Part shown: one piece after another, positions 44,103-53,425 of the stretch
How positions within the stretch are numbered: the first letter of the stretch is position 1
How the letters are laid out: each line of letters starts with the position of its first letter
Source of the DNA: Fibrobacterota bacterium
Lineage (GTDB): Bacteria > Fibrobacterota > Chitinivibrionia > Chitinivibrionales > Chitinispirillaceae
Assembly (NCBI GenBank): GCA_023459055.1
Contig: JAEWVR010000029.1
Coordinates: forward strand, 62,001 to 126,000
Length of the DNA stretch: 64,000 nucleotides
Direction of reading: 5' to 3'
Notes under the pieces: generated by a model
Told to the model about the DNA's origin: nothing
What the model saw: only the letters and a program-made list of their open reading frames with translations
Databases searched by the model: none
Position numbers and translations under genes: made by a program

Positions 44103-45209
44103 TCAATTCCTTTCCCGGGCAGAAAAGCCGTGTTCTGCAAGAAGTTTTATTGCTCTACGTGAAATCTCCGGTGATTCGAATGCAAGACGTATCGTACCAC
44201 CTTCACCTTCCCGTACTTTTACGACCTCAATATCCTTAATATTAATATTATTATTTGTTAAAATAGTTGCAACAGACGCAATGAATCCCGGTTGATCCTT
44301 TGCATGAATGAGTACCTCACTCATCTGACTGATAAAACCTTTACCAGAACTTGAAATTCTTGAACGGGTTTCTCTCGATTTATCAAATGCAGTATTCAGT
44401 GAATTACAGGCAAGCAGTTCTTTTATCGAGCCGAGTATTTCAATATATTTATCGAGCTGCATTGTAATTTCTGTCTTATTGGTTACCAGAATATCATGCC
44501 ACATCGGGTATGATGCTGATGCGATTCTGGTCATATCACGAAATCCCCCGGCTGCAAGTGTCAGCGTTCCGGCAGTCTGTTCTTCTGTCTCGCGAGCAAG
44601 CAGCACCAGTGCAACTGCAAGAAGATGCGGTACATGACTTACGGTTGCTGCAATATGATCATGTATTGACGGATTAAGAAATATCGTCCTGCACCCGAGA
44701 TACTGTTTGAGCATAACACTCATTGATTTTTCGACATCCGTTTCCACACCGTTTTTATTACTCAAAACATATATAGCATTTTGAAACAGAAATGGATCTG
44801 CCGCTGATGGACCGCTTTTCTCAGAACCAGCCATGGGATGTCCACCGACAAAACGCACATGTGATGGAAGACATGCTGCCGCATTAATAATATCAAGTTT
44901 TGTCGAACCGACATCAGTAATAATTAATCCATCCGGAAGTTCCATTGATGCCATTTTTTTTATTGTGTCAATTATTGTATTAATCGGAGAACATAGAAAC
45001 AATATGTCGACTGATCCAATCATTTTTGGTAATTCATCGTACCCATACCCTTCATCAATACACCCGATTTCAAGTGCTTTTTCAAGACTGGATTGTGATG
45101 AAAAACCAATAATTTTTCCTTTGAAGCCAGACTCTTTAAATGCAAGACCAATAGACCCGCCAAGTAGTCCGACACTGTAAATCGCTATTGTATTATTTTT
45201 CATTTCCAT
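44103..45209 (-). CDS. tyrA: Prephenate dehydrogenase with C-terminal ACT domain
   Basis: About 368 residues. Rossmann domain with GLLGGSIGLAF, then FLCSPINTI, GGHPMAGSEKSGP with the catalytic-region His, and the helical dimerisation domain (HLLAVALVLLA). The ACT domain (about 300-368; VLIHAKDQPGFIASVATIL) probably senses tyrosine. Makes 4-hydroxyphenylpyruvate for tyrosine synthesis. Start uncertain: ATG at 45209 or 45203, or TTG at 45215 which would overlap the chorismate mutase stop. Its partner, chorismate mutase, is immediately upstream. Confidence 0.92.
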   Translation of the reverse strand: MEMKNNTIAIYSVGLLGGSIGLAFKESGFKGKIIGFSSQSSLEKALEIGCIDEGYGYDELPKMIGSVDILFLCSPINTIIDTIKKMASMELPDGLIITDVGSTKLDIINAAACLPSHVRFVGGHPMAGSEKSGPSAADPFLFQNAIYVLSNKNGVETDVEKSMSVMLKQYLGCRTIFLNPSIHDHIAATVSHVPHLLAVALVLLARETEEQTAGTLTLAAGGFRDMTRIASASYPMWHDILVTNKTEITMQLDKYIEILGSIKELLACNSLNTAFDKSRETRSRISSSGKGFISQMSEVLIHAKDQPGFIASVATILTNNNINIKDIEVVKVREGEGGTIRLAFESPEISRRAIKLLAEHGFSARERN

Positions 45210-45211
45210 AA

Positions 45212-45958
45212 TCAAACATTCAATCTGTTAAGAAGATAGGCAATTTCACCTTTTTTGGTGAGTGGGATTATCCAGTCTCTATAGTAATTTGCAACCTGTT
45301 CAGGATCAATTACTTTTCGAACGAGCTTATTGACACATACCTGTACAGATGCTGTTTTTTCGCGAATCCTGATAATAATTTTATCTTCAACATCTTTTCT
45401 TGTCAGCATATCAAGAAGTGCTTCTGCATCTTTCTCCTTTATCAACCGTCTATATTCTTCAGGAGCATCCATGAATTTACTTTCTGCTACATATAACGAA
45501 CCATAATGTATTCTTCGTGCAATAGCCTGAATTGCATAGATATCATGTTCAACACTTGAACCATATTGGCCATCATCCTCTTTTGAGCATATCCTGGGAA
45601 TGAGGTCAAGATAGCTTGACATAATTTCATTAACCTGGCTGATAACATTACAGTTGATAATTTTCAATCCGGTATCGGGAAGAGAAACAATACGCTGAGG
45701 AACAGGCAGATCTTTTGTAAATGGACGTTCTTCAGGTACACAGAAACGTCCAAACCGTGCATCCATCTGCTCCTGTTGTGTCAGTCGGATAGTAAACAGG
45801 GAGAGATGATTCTCACCTTTAAAACCACTATGCCCTTTCTTATAAACAATCTCATTGGCACAGAACTGAGCTCTGTCAATCAACCGGGTAATAATCGTTT
45901 CCTCAAGCCCCTCAAGACGGGCTGCAATAAATGCCAGATCCAGTTTTTCAGTAATCAT
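45212..45958 (-). CDS. Chorismate mutase, plant/yeast (AroQ eukaryotic-like) type
   Basis: 248 residues from the ATG at 45958, which has AAAGGGGG 4 nt upstream; a longer reading frame exists but lacks a ribosome site. The N-terminal helix RLEGLEETIITRLIDRAQF and the later RIHYGSLYVAESKF match the all-helical monofunctional chorismate mutase of yeast and plants, not the short bacterial AroQ domain. It converts chorismate to prephenate, the substrate of TyrA encoded next. Eukaryotic homologues have an allosteric aromatic amino acid site; whether it is present here is unknown. Confidence 0.85.
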   Translation of the reverse strand: MITEKLDLAFIAARLEGLEETIITRLIDRAQFCANEIVYKKGHSGFKGENHLSLFTIRLTQQEQMDARFGRFCVPEERPFTKDLPVPQRIVSLPDTGLKIINCNVISQVNEIMSSYLDLIPRICSKEDDGQYGSSVEHDIYAIQAIARRIHYGSLYVAESKFMDAPEEYRRLIKEKDAEALLDMLTRKDVEDKIIIRIREKTASVQVCVNKLVRKVIDPEQVANYYRDWIIPLTKKGEIAYLLNRLNV

Positions 45959-45968
45959 CCGTCCCCCT

Positions 45969-46910
45969 TTAACGTATAATCCGGCCGATCCGCTTAAAAT
46001 TAATTCCTCCACCCTCAGCCATTTTCCTTGACCAGATTATGAAAAATACATTTCCGATTATCGTTTTGCGCATTACAGGCCCGGTATAACGGGAATCAAG
46101 CCCGTCACTCCAGTTGTCTGTGAGCAAAAATACATAATCTTCCTTTACAACATATTTACTTACAGGAACGCTGTCAATAGTTACAGTAAAACGTATATCT
46201 GCAGCATAGTCCTCTGCAGTTACATTTATATATTGGGCAAGACGGTCCCAGAAAAACCAGTCAAAATCATACTTTGATGGTAATGTGTCAAGAGTACCTT
46301 TGTAAAGAGAAAATTCTTTAATGAAATAATCATTTGATAATGTATCGTCGATATAAAGATCATGATCGACTGTTATTCTGGATTTCGGATTTTCCTGACG
46401 GATAACTGCAACCGCTGAAAAGAAATCACGAAGTGTCAGCGAATCAAGGTATAAAATATCTCCTCTGGATGGAATCCGGTAATCACTGTAGAAATCGCGC
46501 GAAGAAAAATTTGCGGGCAACACTGCAGATGCTTTTTCACGGCCTCTGAGCGCAACAACACCATTTTTTGAATTATAAACAATACCACTGTCAATTGCGA
46601 TAGTATCTCCGGCAATAGCCGCGACACGCATACAAAACCGCTCTTTACGGTTAACCGCATTATAGTAGATGACCGGTTTTCCAATGGATGGAGCGAACAC
46701 ATCACGTACGTAAGGCAAACTGGTGAATTTATTGACAAGTGTCTGGTCACCATTCAACAGTGTCGGAGCCATCTGATTGCCCCTGATTGCAATACTATCA
46801 ACGATGCATGATTTTATCAGCAGCGCAACCAGCACAATGAGCACAAGCTGCCGTATCATTTTATAGAGGATTATGCGCGAATCATGCGCAAACTTGTCAG
46901 TCTCCTCCAT
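45969..46910 (-). CDS. Signal peptidase I-like protein lacking the catalytic Ser/Lys
   Basis: 313 residues. One N-terminal transmembrane helix (about 20-36) and an S26 fold: IRGNQMAPTLLNGD aligns with the GxSMxPTL box, CMRVAAIAGDTI with the KRVIGLPGD box, and DNWSDGLDSRYTGPV with the GDNR/SxDSR box. The nucleophile Ser is replaced by Gln (about residue 46) and the general-base Lys by Met (about 94), so peptidase activity is unlikely. The DSRYTGPV end is well kept. It lies 7 bp after lepA, the classical lepA-lepB arrangement. A functional signal peptidase should be encoded elsewhere. Confidence 0.8.
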   Translation of the reverse strand: MEETDKFAHDSRIILYKMIRQLVLIVLVALLIKSCIVDSIAIRGNQMAPTLLNGDQTLVNKFTSLPYVRDVFAPSIGKPVIYYNAVNRKERFCMRVAAIAGDTIAIDSGIVYNSKNGVVALRGREKASAVLPANFSSRDFYSDYRIPSRGDILYLDSLTLRDFFSAVAVIRQENPKSRITVDHDLYIDDTLSNDYFIKEFSLYKGTLDTLPSKYDFDWFFWDRLAQYINVTAEDYAADIRFTVTIDSVPVSKYVVKEDYVFLLTDNWSDGLDSRYTGPVMRKTIIGNVFFIIWSRKMAEGGGINFKRIGRIIR

Positions 46911-46917
46911 CAAGACA

Positions 46918-48714
46918 CTACTCCCTGCTCAATACTGCAAGAAATGCTTCCTGAGGCACTTCAACGTTGCCAATCTGTTTCATCCGCTTCTTACCCTCTT
47001 TTTGTTTTTCAAGCAGTTTGCGTTTACGGGTAATATCACCGCCATAACATTTTGATGTAACATCCTTGCGGTACGCCTTAACCGTAGTACGAGCAATTAT
47101 CTTTGAACCGATAGCAGCCTGTATGGCAACTTCAAACTGCTGACGGGGTATCAGTTCCTTAAGTTTTGACGTAATGTCAAGACCAAACTGATACGCCTTG
47201 TCACGATGAACAATTGTTGAAAATGCATCAACCGGATCACCATTGATCAGAATATCCATTTTAACAAGTGTTTCCCGCTGATACCCCTGGAACTCATAGT
47301 CCATGGATGCATACCCTTTTGAGCAGCTTTTCAATCTGTCAAAGAAATCGATAATCATCTCCTGCAACGGGATTGTATAATGCAGGCAAACCCGGGTCGG
47401 TTCAAGATATTCCATACTGACAAGCCGGGCTCTTTTTTCTTCGCACAACTTCATTATTACACCGGTAAAATCAGTTGGTGTAATAATTTGCAATTTGGCA
47501 AGCGGCTCATTGATACCCTCAATTTCCTGCATTGATGGCATCTGGGCAGGACTTTCAATAAAAACCTCATCGCCATTTTTAAGTAATATTCTATACTTTA
47601 CGTTTGGAACAGTAGTGATAATATCAACATTAAACTCTCTATCTAAACGTTCCTGAACGATTTCCATATGAAGAAGACCTAGAAAACCCGCACGAAAACC
47701 AAATCCAAGTGCTGCTGAAGTCTCAGGTTCCCAGGTAATTGAAGAATCATTAAGTTTCAGTTTTTCGAGCGCGCTTCGCAAATTCTCATAATCAGCTTTA
47801 TCAACAGGATACAATCCGCTGAATACCATCGGCTTGATCTCACGATAGCCCTCTACAGGCTCAGTAGCACCATTGAGACGTGTTGTTATCGAATCACCTG
47901 TTTTGATATCCGAAACTGTACGAATATTTGCAATTACGTATCCGACTTCACCATTAATAAGATTTTTTGACGGCACACGTCCCATCCTGAAATATCCGAT
48001 TTCATCAACTTCATATTCCCGCCCTGTTGAGAAAAACTTAACCTGATCACCCCGCTTGAGCTGTCCTTCGAAAACACGCACATAGGCAACAGCACCTCTG
48101 AATGAATCGAACTTGGAATCAAAAACAAGTGCTTTTAATGGTTTGTCAATACAATTTTTTGGCGCTGGAATCTGCTCAATCACACGCTCAAGAATTGGTG
48201 CAACACCCTCACCGGTTTTTGCACTGCATCCCAGAATCGTTAACGGATCAATGCCAAGTAGTTCCGATACCTGACGCCGGACTTCTTCGGGATGTGCTGA
48301 TGGAAGATCTATTTTGTTTAGTACCGGTATGATTGCAAGATCATTCTCAAGAGCAAGATAAATATTTGTTAAAGTCTGAGCTTCAATACCCTGACTTGCA
48401 TCAACAACAAGAATCGCCCCCTCACACGCTGCAAGAGAACGTGATACCTCGTATGAGAAATCAACATGCCCCGGAGTATCAATAAGATTGAACTGATATT
48501 CCTGACCACTATTCGATTTATACATCATCCGAATCGGATGCGACTTGATCGTAATACCGCGTTCCCGCTCAAGATCCATATCGTCCAGAACCTGCTCCTG
48601 CATTCTCTCTTTACTGACAGTTCCGGTAATCTCGAGAAAACGATCTGCAAGTGTTGATTTTCCATGATCAATATGGGCAATAATACAAAAGTTTCTGATA
48701 AATTCTGTTGTCAC
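46918..48714 (-). CDS. lepA: Translation elongation factor 4 (LepA)
   Basis: 598 residues, normal length. GTPase motifs G1 AHIDHGKST, G3 DTPGHVDF and G4 NKIDLPSA, then domains II, III, V and the LepA-specific C-terminal domain (KAYRKDVTSKCYGGDITRKR). Acts on stalled ribosomes. Start is GTG. It precedes the lepB-like gene by 7 bp. Confidence 0.97.
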   Translation of the reverse strand: MTTEFIRNFCIIAHIDHGKSTLADRFLEITGTVSKERMQEQVLDDMDLERERGITIKSHPIRMMYKSNSGQEYQFNLIDTPGHVDFSYEVSRSLAACEGAILVVDASQGIEAQTLTNIYLALENDLAIIPVLNKIDLPSAHPEEVRRQVSELLGIDPLTILGCSAKTGEGVAPILERVIEQIPAPKNCIDKPLKALVFDSKFDSFRGAVAYVRVFEGQLKRGDQVKFFSTGREYEVDEIGYFRMGRVPSKNLINGEVGYVIANIRTVSDIKTGDSITTRLNGATEPVEGYREIKPMVFSGLYPVDKADYENLRSALEKLKLNDSSITWEPETSAALGFGFRAGFLGLLHMEIVQERLDREFNVDIITTVPNVKYRILLKNGDEVFIESPAQMPSMQEIEGINEPLAKLQIITPTDFTGVIMKLCEEKRARLVSMEYLEPTRVCLHYTIPLQEMIIDFFDRLKSCSKGYASMDYEFQGYQRETLVKMDILINGDPVDAFSTIVHRDKAYQFGLDITSKLKELIPRQQFEVAIQAAIGSKIIARTTVKAYRKDVTSKCYGGDITRKRKLLEKQKEGKKRMKQIGNVEVPQEAFLAVLSRE

Positions 48715-48931
48715 AACTATTTCCTGCTGATTAAAATGCTGTTACACGGCTGTTTGTAGCCGGTTTGAAACCTAAAACCTGTAAAATATAGTTTTTGCCG
48801 GTTTCATATAATGTATGGAATATAAAAGGACGCAAGTCTGGATCGGTTATGCAACAGTACTATACTACTAACCGATTGTTAAATATGACAGGTAGTTTTC
48901 AATTCCCACTTACAATCCTGCGTCATCACGG

Positions 48932-50209
48932 TTACTCAAAAACAATAATTTCGGTTTTTGCCTTTTTAAACATGTTATTTCCCACATTATCAAGTTTTAT
49001 CACAATAACATTTTTCTTGCCGTTACCATTGATATCACCAGCAGCAATATCAATGATAAAACCGCTGTAAACACCTGATTTCCAGATAGATTCTACAAAG
49101 CCTTCATTCCTGTCGAACGAAAGAACTTCGAAATGCGCCTGCTTATAAAGGCTTGTTGATGCCATTATACTGCGGAAAGAGTCATGGTTTTTCACACAAA
49201 CAAGTTCATCAACGCCATCATTATTTACATCGGATGAGACATTTCTAATCGGAAGCGTTGACATCGCCGGATTTGACAGAGTATGTGCTGGCAATTTTAT
49301 AGCAAACGGACTTCCACCGAACTTTTCCGCAGACTCAGCAATTTTACTGCCATTTTGTTTGTCAATTAATTCAATCAGACCATCAGGTGCAGACATAACA
49401 TATACGGATGAACTGTCGGAGTGATCACCAGAACTTGCAAAGGAATGCACCGCTCTGTCAGAAATTTCAATCTTATTCTTTTCCACAAGTTCACCACCGT
49501 TAAGTCCCAACACAAAAATGTCTCCTTTTTGGACTCCATTTGATGAATACTTCTGACCTAATAACGTACTGCGGCCATCAGTTTCATTAATAACTCTGAA
49601 TTGATACCCGCAACGTTTTTTCACTACTGAAAATTGACCTTTATTGTACTCAAGAACCATTGACTGATATATTTCGAATGTTGCATTAACCGCAGAGATA
49701 TAGAACTCATAAGCACCATTTTCATTAATATCAGCAACATCAATACTTACAAGTGACACTCCTGATGGAGTCTTGAATTCAGATACTGTCTGTAACGTTT
49801 TATTAACAAACCGTGCAACTTCAACAGACCGCCGGGTAATCAGGATGATTTCATTTTTCTTATCATTATCGATATCCTTCACCGCTGCACCAACGATTGT
49901 ATTTTTCCTTTGAATTTTAGCGATAGTCTTTAATTGAAATACTGTCTGTGCTTCAGCAGTCCGTGTCTGTGTTTCAATGGTTAGCGTTTCTGCAGGCTGG
50001 GCTTGTGTTTCAACGGCCTGCGTTTCAACAGCCTGCAAATTGTCCGGTGCTATCGGTATTTTCGGTGCAATTGGTATATTTGGCATAATTGAAGTACTTT
50101 CCAGAGAATCAACATTTTGTGCATTTAGAACAGAACCGGTAGTATCCACGACGTCCTGCCCATTGACAGATACGACAACTAAAAAAAGAAACCATGCTTT
50201 AAATTTCAT
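48932..50209 (-). CDS. Secreted FG-GAP/VCBS-type repeat protein
   Basis: 425 residues from the ATG at 50209, preceded by AAGGGA 6-7 nt upstream; the frame is open further left without coding support. A signal peptide (ending near VNGQ) is followed by a Pro/Ile/Thr/Glu low-complexity region (about 35-100) with the near-repeats PNIPIAPKIPIAPD and AVETQAVETQAQ, then calcium-loop-like beta-propeller repeats: GAAVKDIDNDKKNEIIL, VDINENGAYEFYI-type, DVNNDGVDELVCVK, AAGDINGNGKKNVIV. Probably an extracellular or surface protein; ligand unknown. Confidence 0.7.
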   Translation of the reverse strand: MKFKAWFLFLVVVSVNGQDVVDTTGSVLNAQNVDSLESTSIMPNIPIAPKIPIAPDNLQAVETQAVETQAQPAETLTIETQTRTAEAQTVFQLKTIAKIQRKNTIVGAAVKDIDNDKKNEIILITRRSVEVARFVNKTLQTVSEFKTPSGVSLVSIDVADINENGAYEFYISAVNATFEIYQSMVLEYNKGQFSVVKKRCGYQFRVINETDGRSTLLGQKYSSNGVQKGDIFVLGLNGGELVEKNKIEISDRAVHSFASSGDHSDSSSVYVMSAPDGLIELIDKQNGSKIAESAEKFGGSPFAIKLPAHTLSNPAMSTLPIRNVSSDVNNDGVDELVCVKNHDSFRSIMASTSLYKQAHFEVLSFDRNEGFVESIWKSGVYSGFIIDIAAGDINGNGKKNVIVIKLDNVGNNMFKKAKTEIIVFE

Positions 50210-50535
50210 TGATAATCCCTTAAAACGAAACATTATTACCTCATCGTTAGACTGTGTATAGAATCGAGATTCTGTTAGAATATACATGATTTCATTTTTT
50301 TTGGTAAGGATGCCAACGAAAAGTACCAATTTCAGATGTTGACATCACAAATTATGCAGTAGAATATCTTTCTTAATTTCAACAACTTACGTATTAATTG
50401 ACAGTTCTCGTCAGATTAATTAGACTTGGAAAAAAAACAGGAGTTTTCAATTGAAAACTCCTGTAGATACTTCTTTGGACATTGCACGATTCATCGGGGG
50501 GAATCATGTATATCCGAAAGAAGGTTTCGGGGGAA
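50210..50535. other. Intergenic region with terminator
   Basis: 326 bp holding the upstream region of the FG-GAP gene and the strong terminator of the DUF2341 gene (listed separately). AT-rich; no further feature seen. Confidence 0.45.
50430..50464 (-). terminator. Intrinsic terminator of the TIGR02147/DUF2341 operon
   Basis: On the minus strand a perfect 12-bp stem (ACAGGAGTTTTC and its complement) with a 4-nt AATT loop, followed by eight T. It lies 71 bp after the stop of the DUF2341/LamG gene. Confidence 0.9.
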
Positions 50536-52212
50536 TTATTTTGTCGTGTTGTCTGATCGCCTGCTAAGCAGCTTGTCATCGGGTCTTTGATTCATATAAC
50601 ATAATCTGATCCAGTCAGGCGTTTGGGCTTTACTTAAAATTCTAACTTCATCTATAGATCCTTTGAAATAACAATGACCCTCAATAAGTGGTAGTAGTAC
50701 CGGTGTAGCAAAACGACCAATGTAAAGATCATTTGTGGTATTTCGTGAAACAGCATTTTTCCAGATATCTACACTACTGTCAACCAATACACCGTTACAA
50801 TAGAGTTTCTGCTCTGTACCCTGACGAACACCTGTGATTAATGACCAGGTTTTATCTGATGCAGCAGCGTTCAATGCCTGCCATTTGTTTGTTTCACTGA
50901 ATTCAACATACTCCCAGAGCGGTATTGTTGATGTTACATTCGTTGAGATATAGGTAGATCTGAGAAAATACTGTTCAAACCCTTTTGAAACAATGCAATG
51001 CGATGCATTATCAGAAGTGTCAAGACGGACCCAGGCACTTACTGTATAGGTACCACCCTCATCAAAGGATAAACGGCTCTGTGCTGTTGACGGCATAGTA
51101 ATATAATCGTTTCCATCAAAATATCTGCACAATCCAATCACACCTTCGTCAATTTTTACCGATGCGGAATCCGGCGACAATCCGTTGTACCCGTTATCAG
51201 TCGCATCGGCCAGCTTACTGTTTAATGAATCACCCAGATGCCATACACCCTGAAAACCATTTACTGTATCAAATACCGGTATAGACTGTTGGGATTTTAC
51301 AGACGGATTTCCCCAGTACATGGTAATTGACTGTGTCTGATTATTTCCATAAACGGTATCTATAGTAATCCATATTTCTGCAACTTTCCTCACAGCATCC
51401 CAGCGTTCAATGGCATGAGGCAGCATCATATTGCGGGCATTTGAAAACACAATATCACTACCATCCGGTTGAGCATCGGAAAAATCAAACGTGTTCCCGT
51501 TCAATCTGATAAGAACAGGAAAGTCATAAACATTACTAGTAACATCAGCACCACTTGCCGTTGTGTTAAGAAGAAAATCAGTACTGTATTTCCACAGTGG
51601 AAATGAAACTGTATAGGTCCCACCGGCATCAATAACAACCGGATCCCGGGCAATATTTGCACTTCCGTTTTTAAACACCACAATTACTTCCTCATACTCC
51701 CCGCAAGGAATATCACTCAGGTATACAGTGCTTTCGCTTCCTGTAATGGAATACACATCAGTACCCGGTATGTAAACATATCCGTTCGCAACAGCATTCT
51801 CAGAAGAAAAGGTAGCTGATAATGTACCTGATTTTTTCAATGTTCCTTCAGGTGCTTTTTGTATGGTATCCTGATTGATATCGATATTCCTCACCAGACA
51901 GCTTGTCAGGTTCTTTACGTTACGGGCAATCACCGAATACCGTCCGGTATCCACACCTCTGAAACTGTAGACCCCGTTGGAGTCGGTCGTATCACATTGA
52001 TACCCTGAATTGTCATAAACAGGGTTGTAGTCAATGGGAAGCAGTTTGACAACACTATATGATGCAGGAGTATTGTCACTGTTTCGAATACAACCAGTCA
52101 AACCATTTGTGGTCTCTGTAGTTGCTCCGGCAAGATTAGTCGTGCATTCAATTGACATTAAAGATACTATCGCTATGATAACGATAGTAATTTTCAATAC
52201 CCGATGCGTCAT
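50536..52212 (-). CDS. Surface lipoprotein-like protein: carboxypeptidase-regulatory, DUF2341 and LamG-like domains
   Basis: 558 residues. N-terminal hydrophobic signal ending LMSIEC, a possible but imperfect lipobox (Glu before Cys). Residues about 38-110 form a carboxypeptidase-regulatory-like beta sandwich (TDSNGVYSFRGVDTGRYSVIA); about 210-310 match DUF2341 (YDFPVLIRLNGNTFDFS, MLPHAIERWD, ITMYWGNPS); about 325-545 a concanavalin/LamG lectin-like domain (GVWHLGDS, YTVSAWVRLD, FKGSIDEVRILS). Probably binds glycans at the cell surface. Its ATG overlaps the stop of the TIGR02147 gene (TAATG). Confidence 0.8.
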   Translation of the reverse strand: MTHRVLKITIVIIAIVSLMSIECTTNLAGATTETTNGLTGCIRNSDNTPASYSVVKLLPIDYNPVYDNSGYQCDTTDSNGVYSFRGVDTGRYSVIARNVKNLTSCLVRNIDINQDTIQKAPEGTLKKSGTLSATFSSENAVANGYVYIPGTDVYSITGSESTVYLSDIPCGEYEEVIVVFKNGSANIARDPVVIDAGGTYTVSFPLWKYSTDFLLNTTASGADVTSNVYDFPVLIRLNGNTFDFSDAQPDGSDIVFSNARNMMLPHAIERWDAVRKVAEIWITIDTVYGNNQTQSITMYWGNPSVKSQQSIPVFDTVNGFQGVWHLGDSLNSKLADATDNGYNGLSPDSASVKIDEGVIGLCRYFDGNDYITMPSTAQSRLSFDEGGTYTVSAWVRLDTSDNASHCIVSKGFEQYFLRSTYISTNVTSTIPLWEYVEFSETNKWQALNAAASDKTWSLITGVRQGTEQKLYCNGVLVDSSVDIWKNAVSRNTTNDLYIGRFATPVLLPLIEGHCYFKGSIDEVRILSKAQTPDWIRLCYMNQRPDDKLLSRRSDNTTK

Positions 52213-53036
52213 TATGTCTTTCCTTTCACATCAGTCAAAGGGAAGAACTGAATGTTAAGCTGATAGGTACGATCCGGATTGGTGTTTTCATTTACAAACG
52301 AAATTGTTGAGCGTCTGAATTCCGTAATACGATCACGAATTTCCTCAAAATCAGCTTCTGTTATATTCATTGTTACGGTGGAAATATCACGAAGCGAACG
52401 ATCGTGCCTGTCAATTGATTCGACCGACAATCTGATCGTCTGTTCCTGAAAAGCTGTAATTGCAGCGCTCCGCCATTCATCACCGGTTGTAACCGCTTTT
52501 TCTGTAAGGCAATACCGCCCGTCATTATCCATTTTTATCAGCTCAAGCTGCTCCAGAAGCTTCACTGATGCAGCAGCTTCCTTTGCACTGATCGCAGGTG
52601 ATAGCTGTTTGCCAAGTAACGCATAATCACCCTTAAAATCAAAATACTCCAGTATCGATCGCACTACCGGATGATACCAGGTACGAAAATATTCATATTG
52701 TTTTTCAACAAGAGTGCTGCTTTTTACATATCGCAATGCAAGCAACTTTTCAAACATGAGTTTGCTTTCACTTTGTGATCGGGCTTTTGCAAAGTGAACA
52801 AGCGTTTTAAAATACTCCCGTTCGTTGGCATCTAGCCCGCAAAATTGGCAGACACGATCAGTAGCAGAATCCGAAAGGTGGCGAGACTTAAGCATCACTT
52901 TCAGCAGATAGCTTGCATCAACTCCAATCTTATTTCCAAAATATCTGTAAGAAAAAAAAGATTGCCGACCTTTTCGTTCCTCATAGAAGTCTTTTAAGTA
53001 CGTCCGGTAATCAAGATATTCAAAAATAGATTTCAA
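52212..53036 (-). CDS. TIGR02147 / DUF4423 family regulator
   Basis: 274 residues if started at the TTG at 53036, which has GGAG 6 nt upstream and gives the usual family start KSIFEYLDYRTYLKDFY; a GTG four codons upstream is the alternative. Residues about 30-80 look like a helix-turn-helix (GNKIGVDASYLLKVMLKS, RHLSDSATDRVCQFCGL), followed by the DUF4423 region. This family is strongly expanded in Fibrobacter and often adjoins genes for surface proteins. Here it is translationally coupled (TAATG) to the DUF2341/LamG protein, so it may regulate that operon. Confidence 0.82.
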   Translation of the reverse strand: MKSIFEYLDYRTYLKDFYEERKGRQSFFSYRYFGNKIGVDASYLLKVMLKSRHLSDSATDRVCQFCGLDANEREYFKTLVHFAKARSQSESKLMFEKLLALRYVKSSTLVEKQYEYFRTWYHPVVRSILEYFDFKGDYALLGKQLSPAISAKEAAASVKLLEQLELIKMDNDGRYCLTEKAVTTGDEWRSAAITAFQEQTIRLSVESIDRHDRSLRDISTVTMNITEADFEEIRDRITEFRRSTISFVNENTNPDRTYQLNIQFFPLTDVKGKT

Positions 53037-53048
53037 AATAAACTCCAC

Positions 53049-53425
53049 ACATCGATGAATATGCCTGCTTCCGATAATATACTACCACATTTAAGAATAA
53101 ACGCGGATAAAAAAGTAAAAACTATGGACAGAATTGTCCACAAAATTGGCTCTATTTTTAAATTAAAACAAATATTTACAAAATTTTCCCTTTTTGCTTA
53201 AAATGAACATCTACATTAAAGAACTTCTGAAATCTGAATGTGTGCCATGCACAGGACTAGTCATACGCTCAGTAGTACTTACTATTAAGTATAACATTAT
53301 ATCAATATATTAATTTTTAAAATAATCAATCAAACCCTGTATGCACATTTTATAACTAAATGTTTCAAATACAATAATACAGAAAATTGTATTGATAATT
53401 CACTTTTTCCAGTACTGGAGTCAGC
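53049..53425. promoter_or_regulatory. Divergent regulatory region, TIGR02147 operon / GH10 xylanase
   Basis: 377 bp, very AT-rich. Contains an inverted repeat AATACAAT (53368-53375) / ATTGTATT (53386-53393) with half-site centres 18 bp apart, 33 bp before the xylanase ATG, and a second dyad TGTGC-CAT-GCACA at 53241-53253. Either could be an operator, perhaps for the adjacent TIGR02147 protein. No promoter with good -35 and -10 boxes was recognised. Confidence 0.45.
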
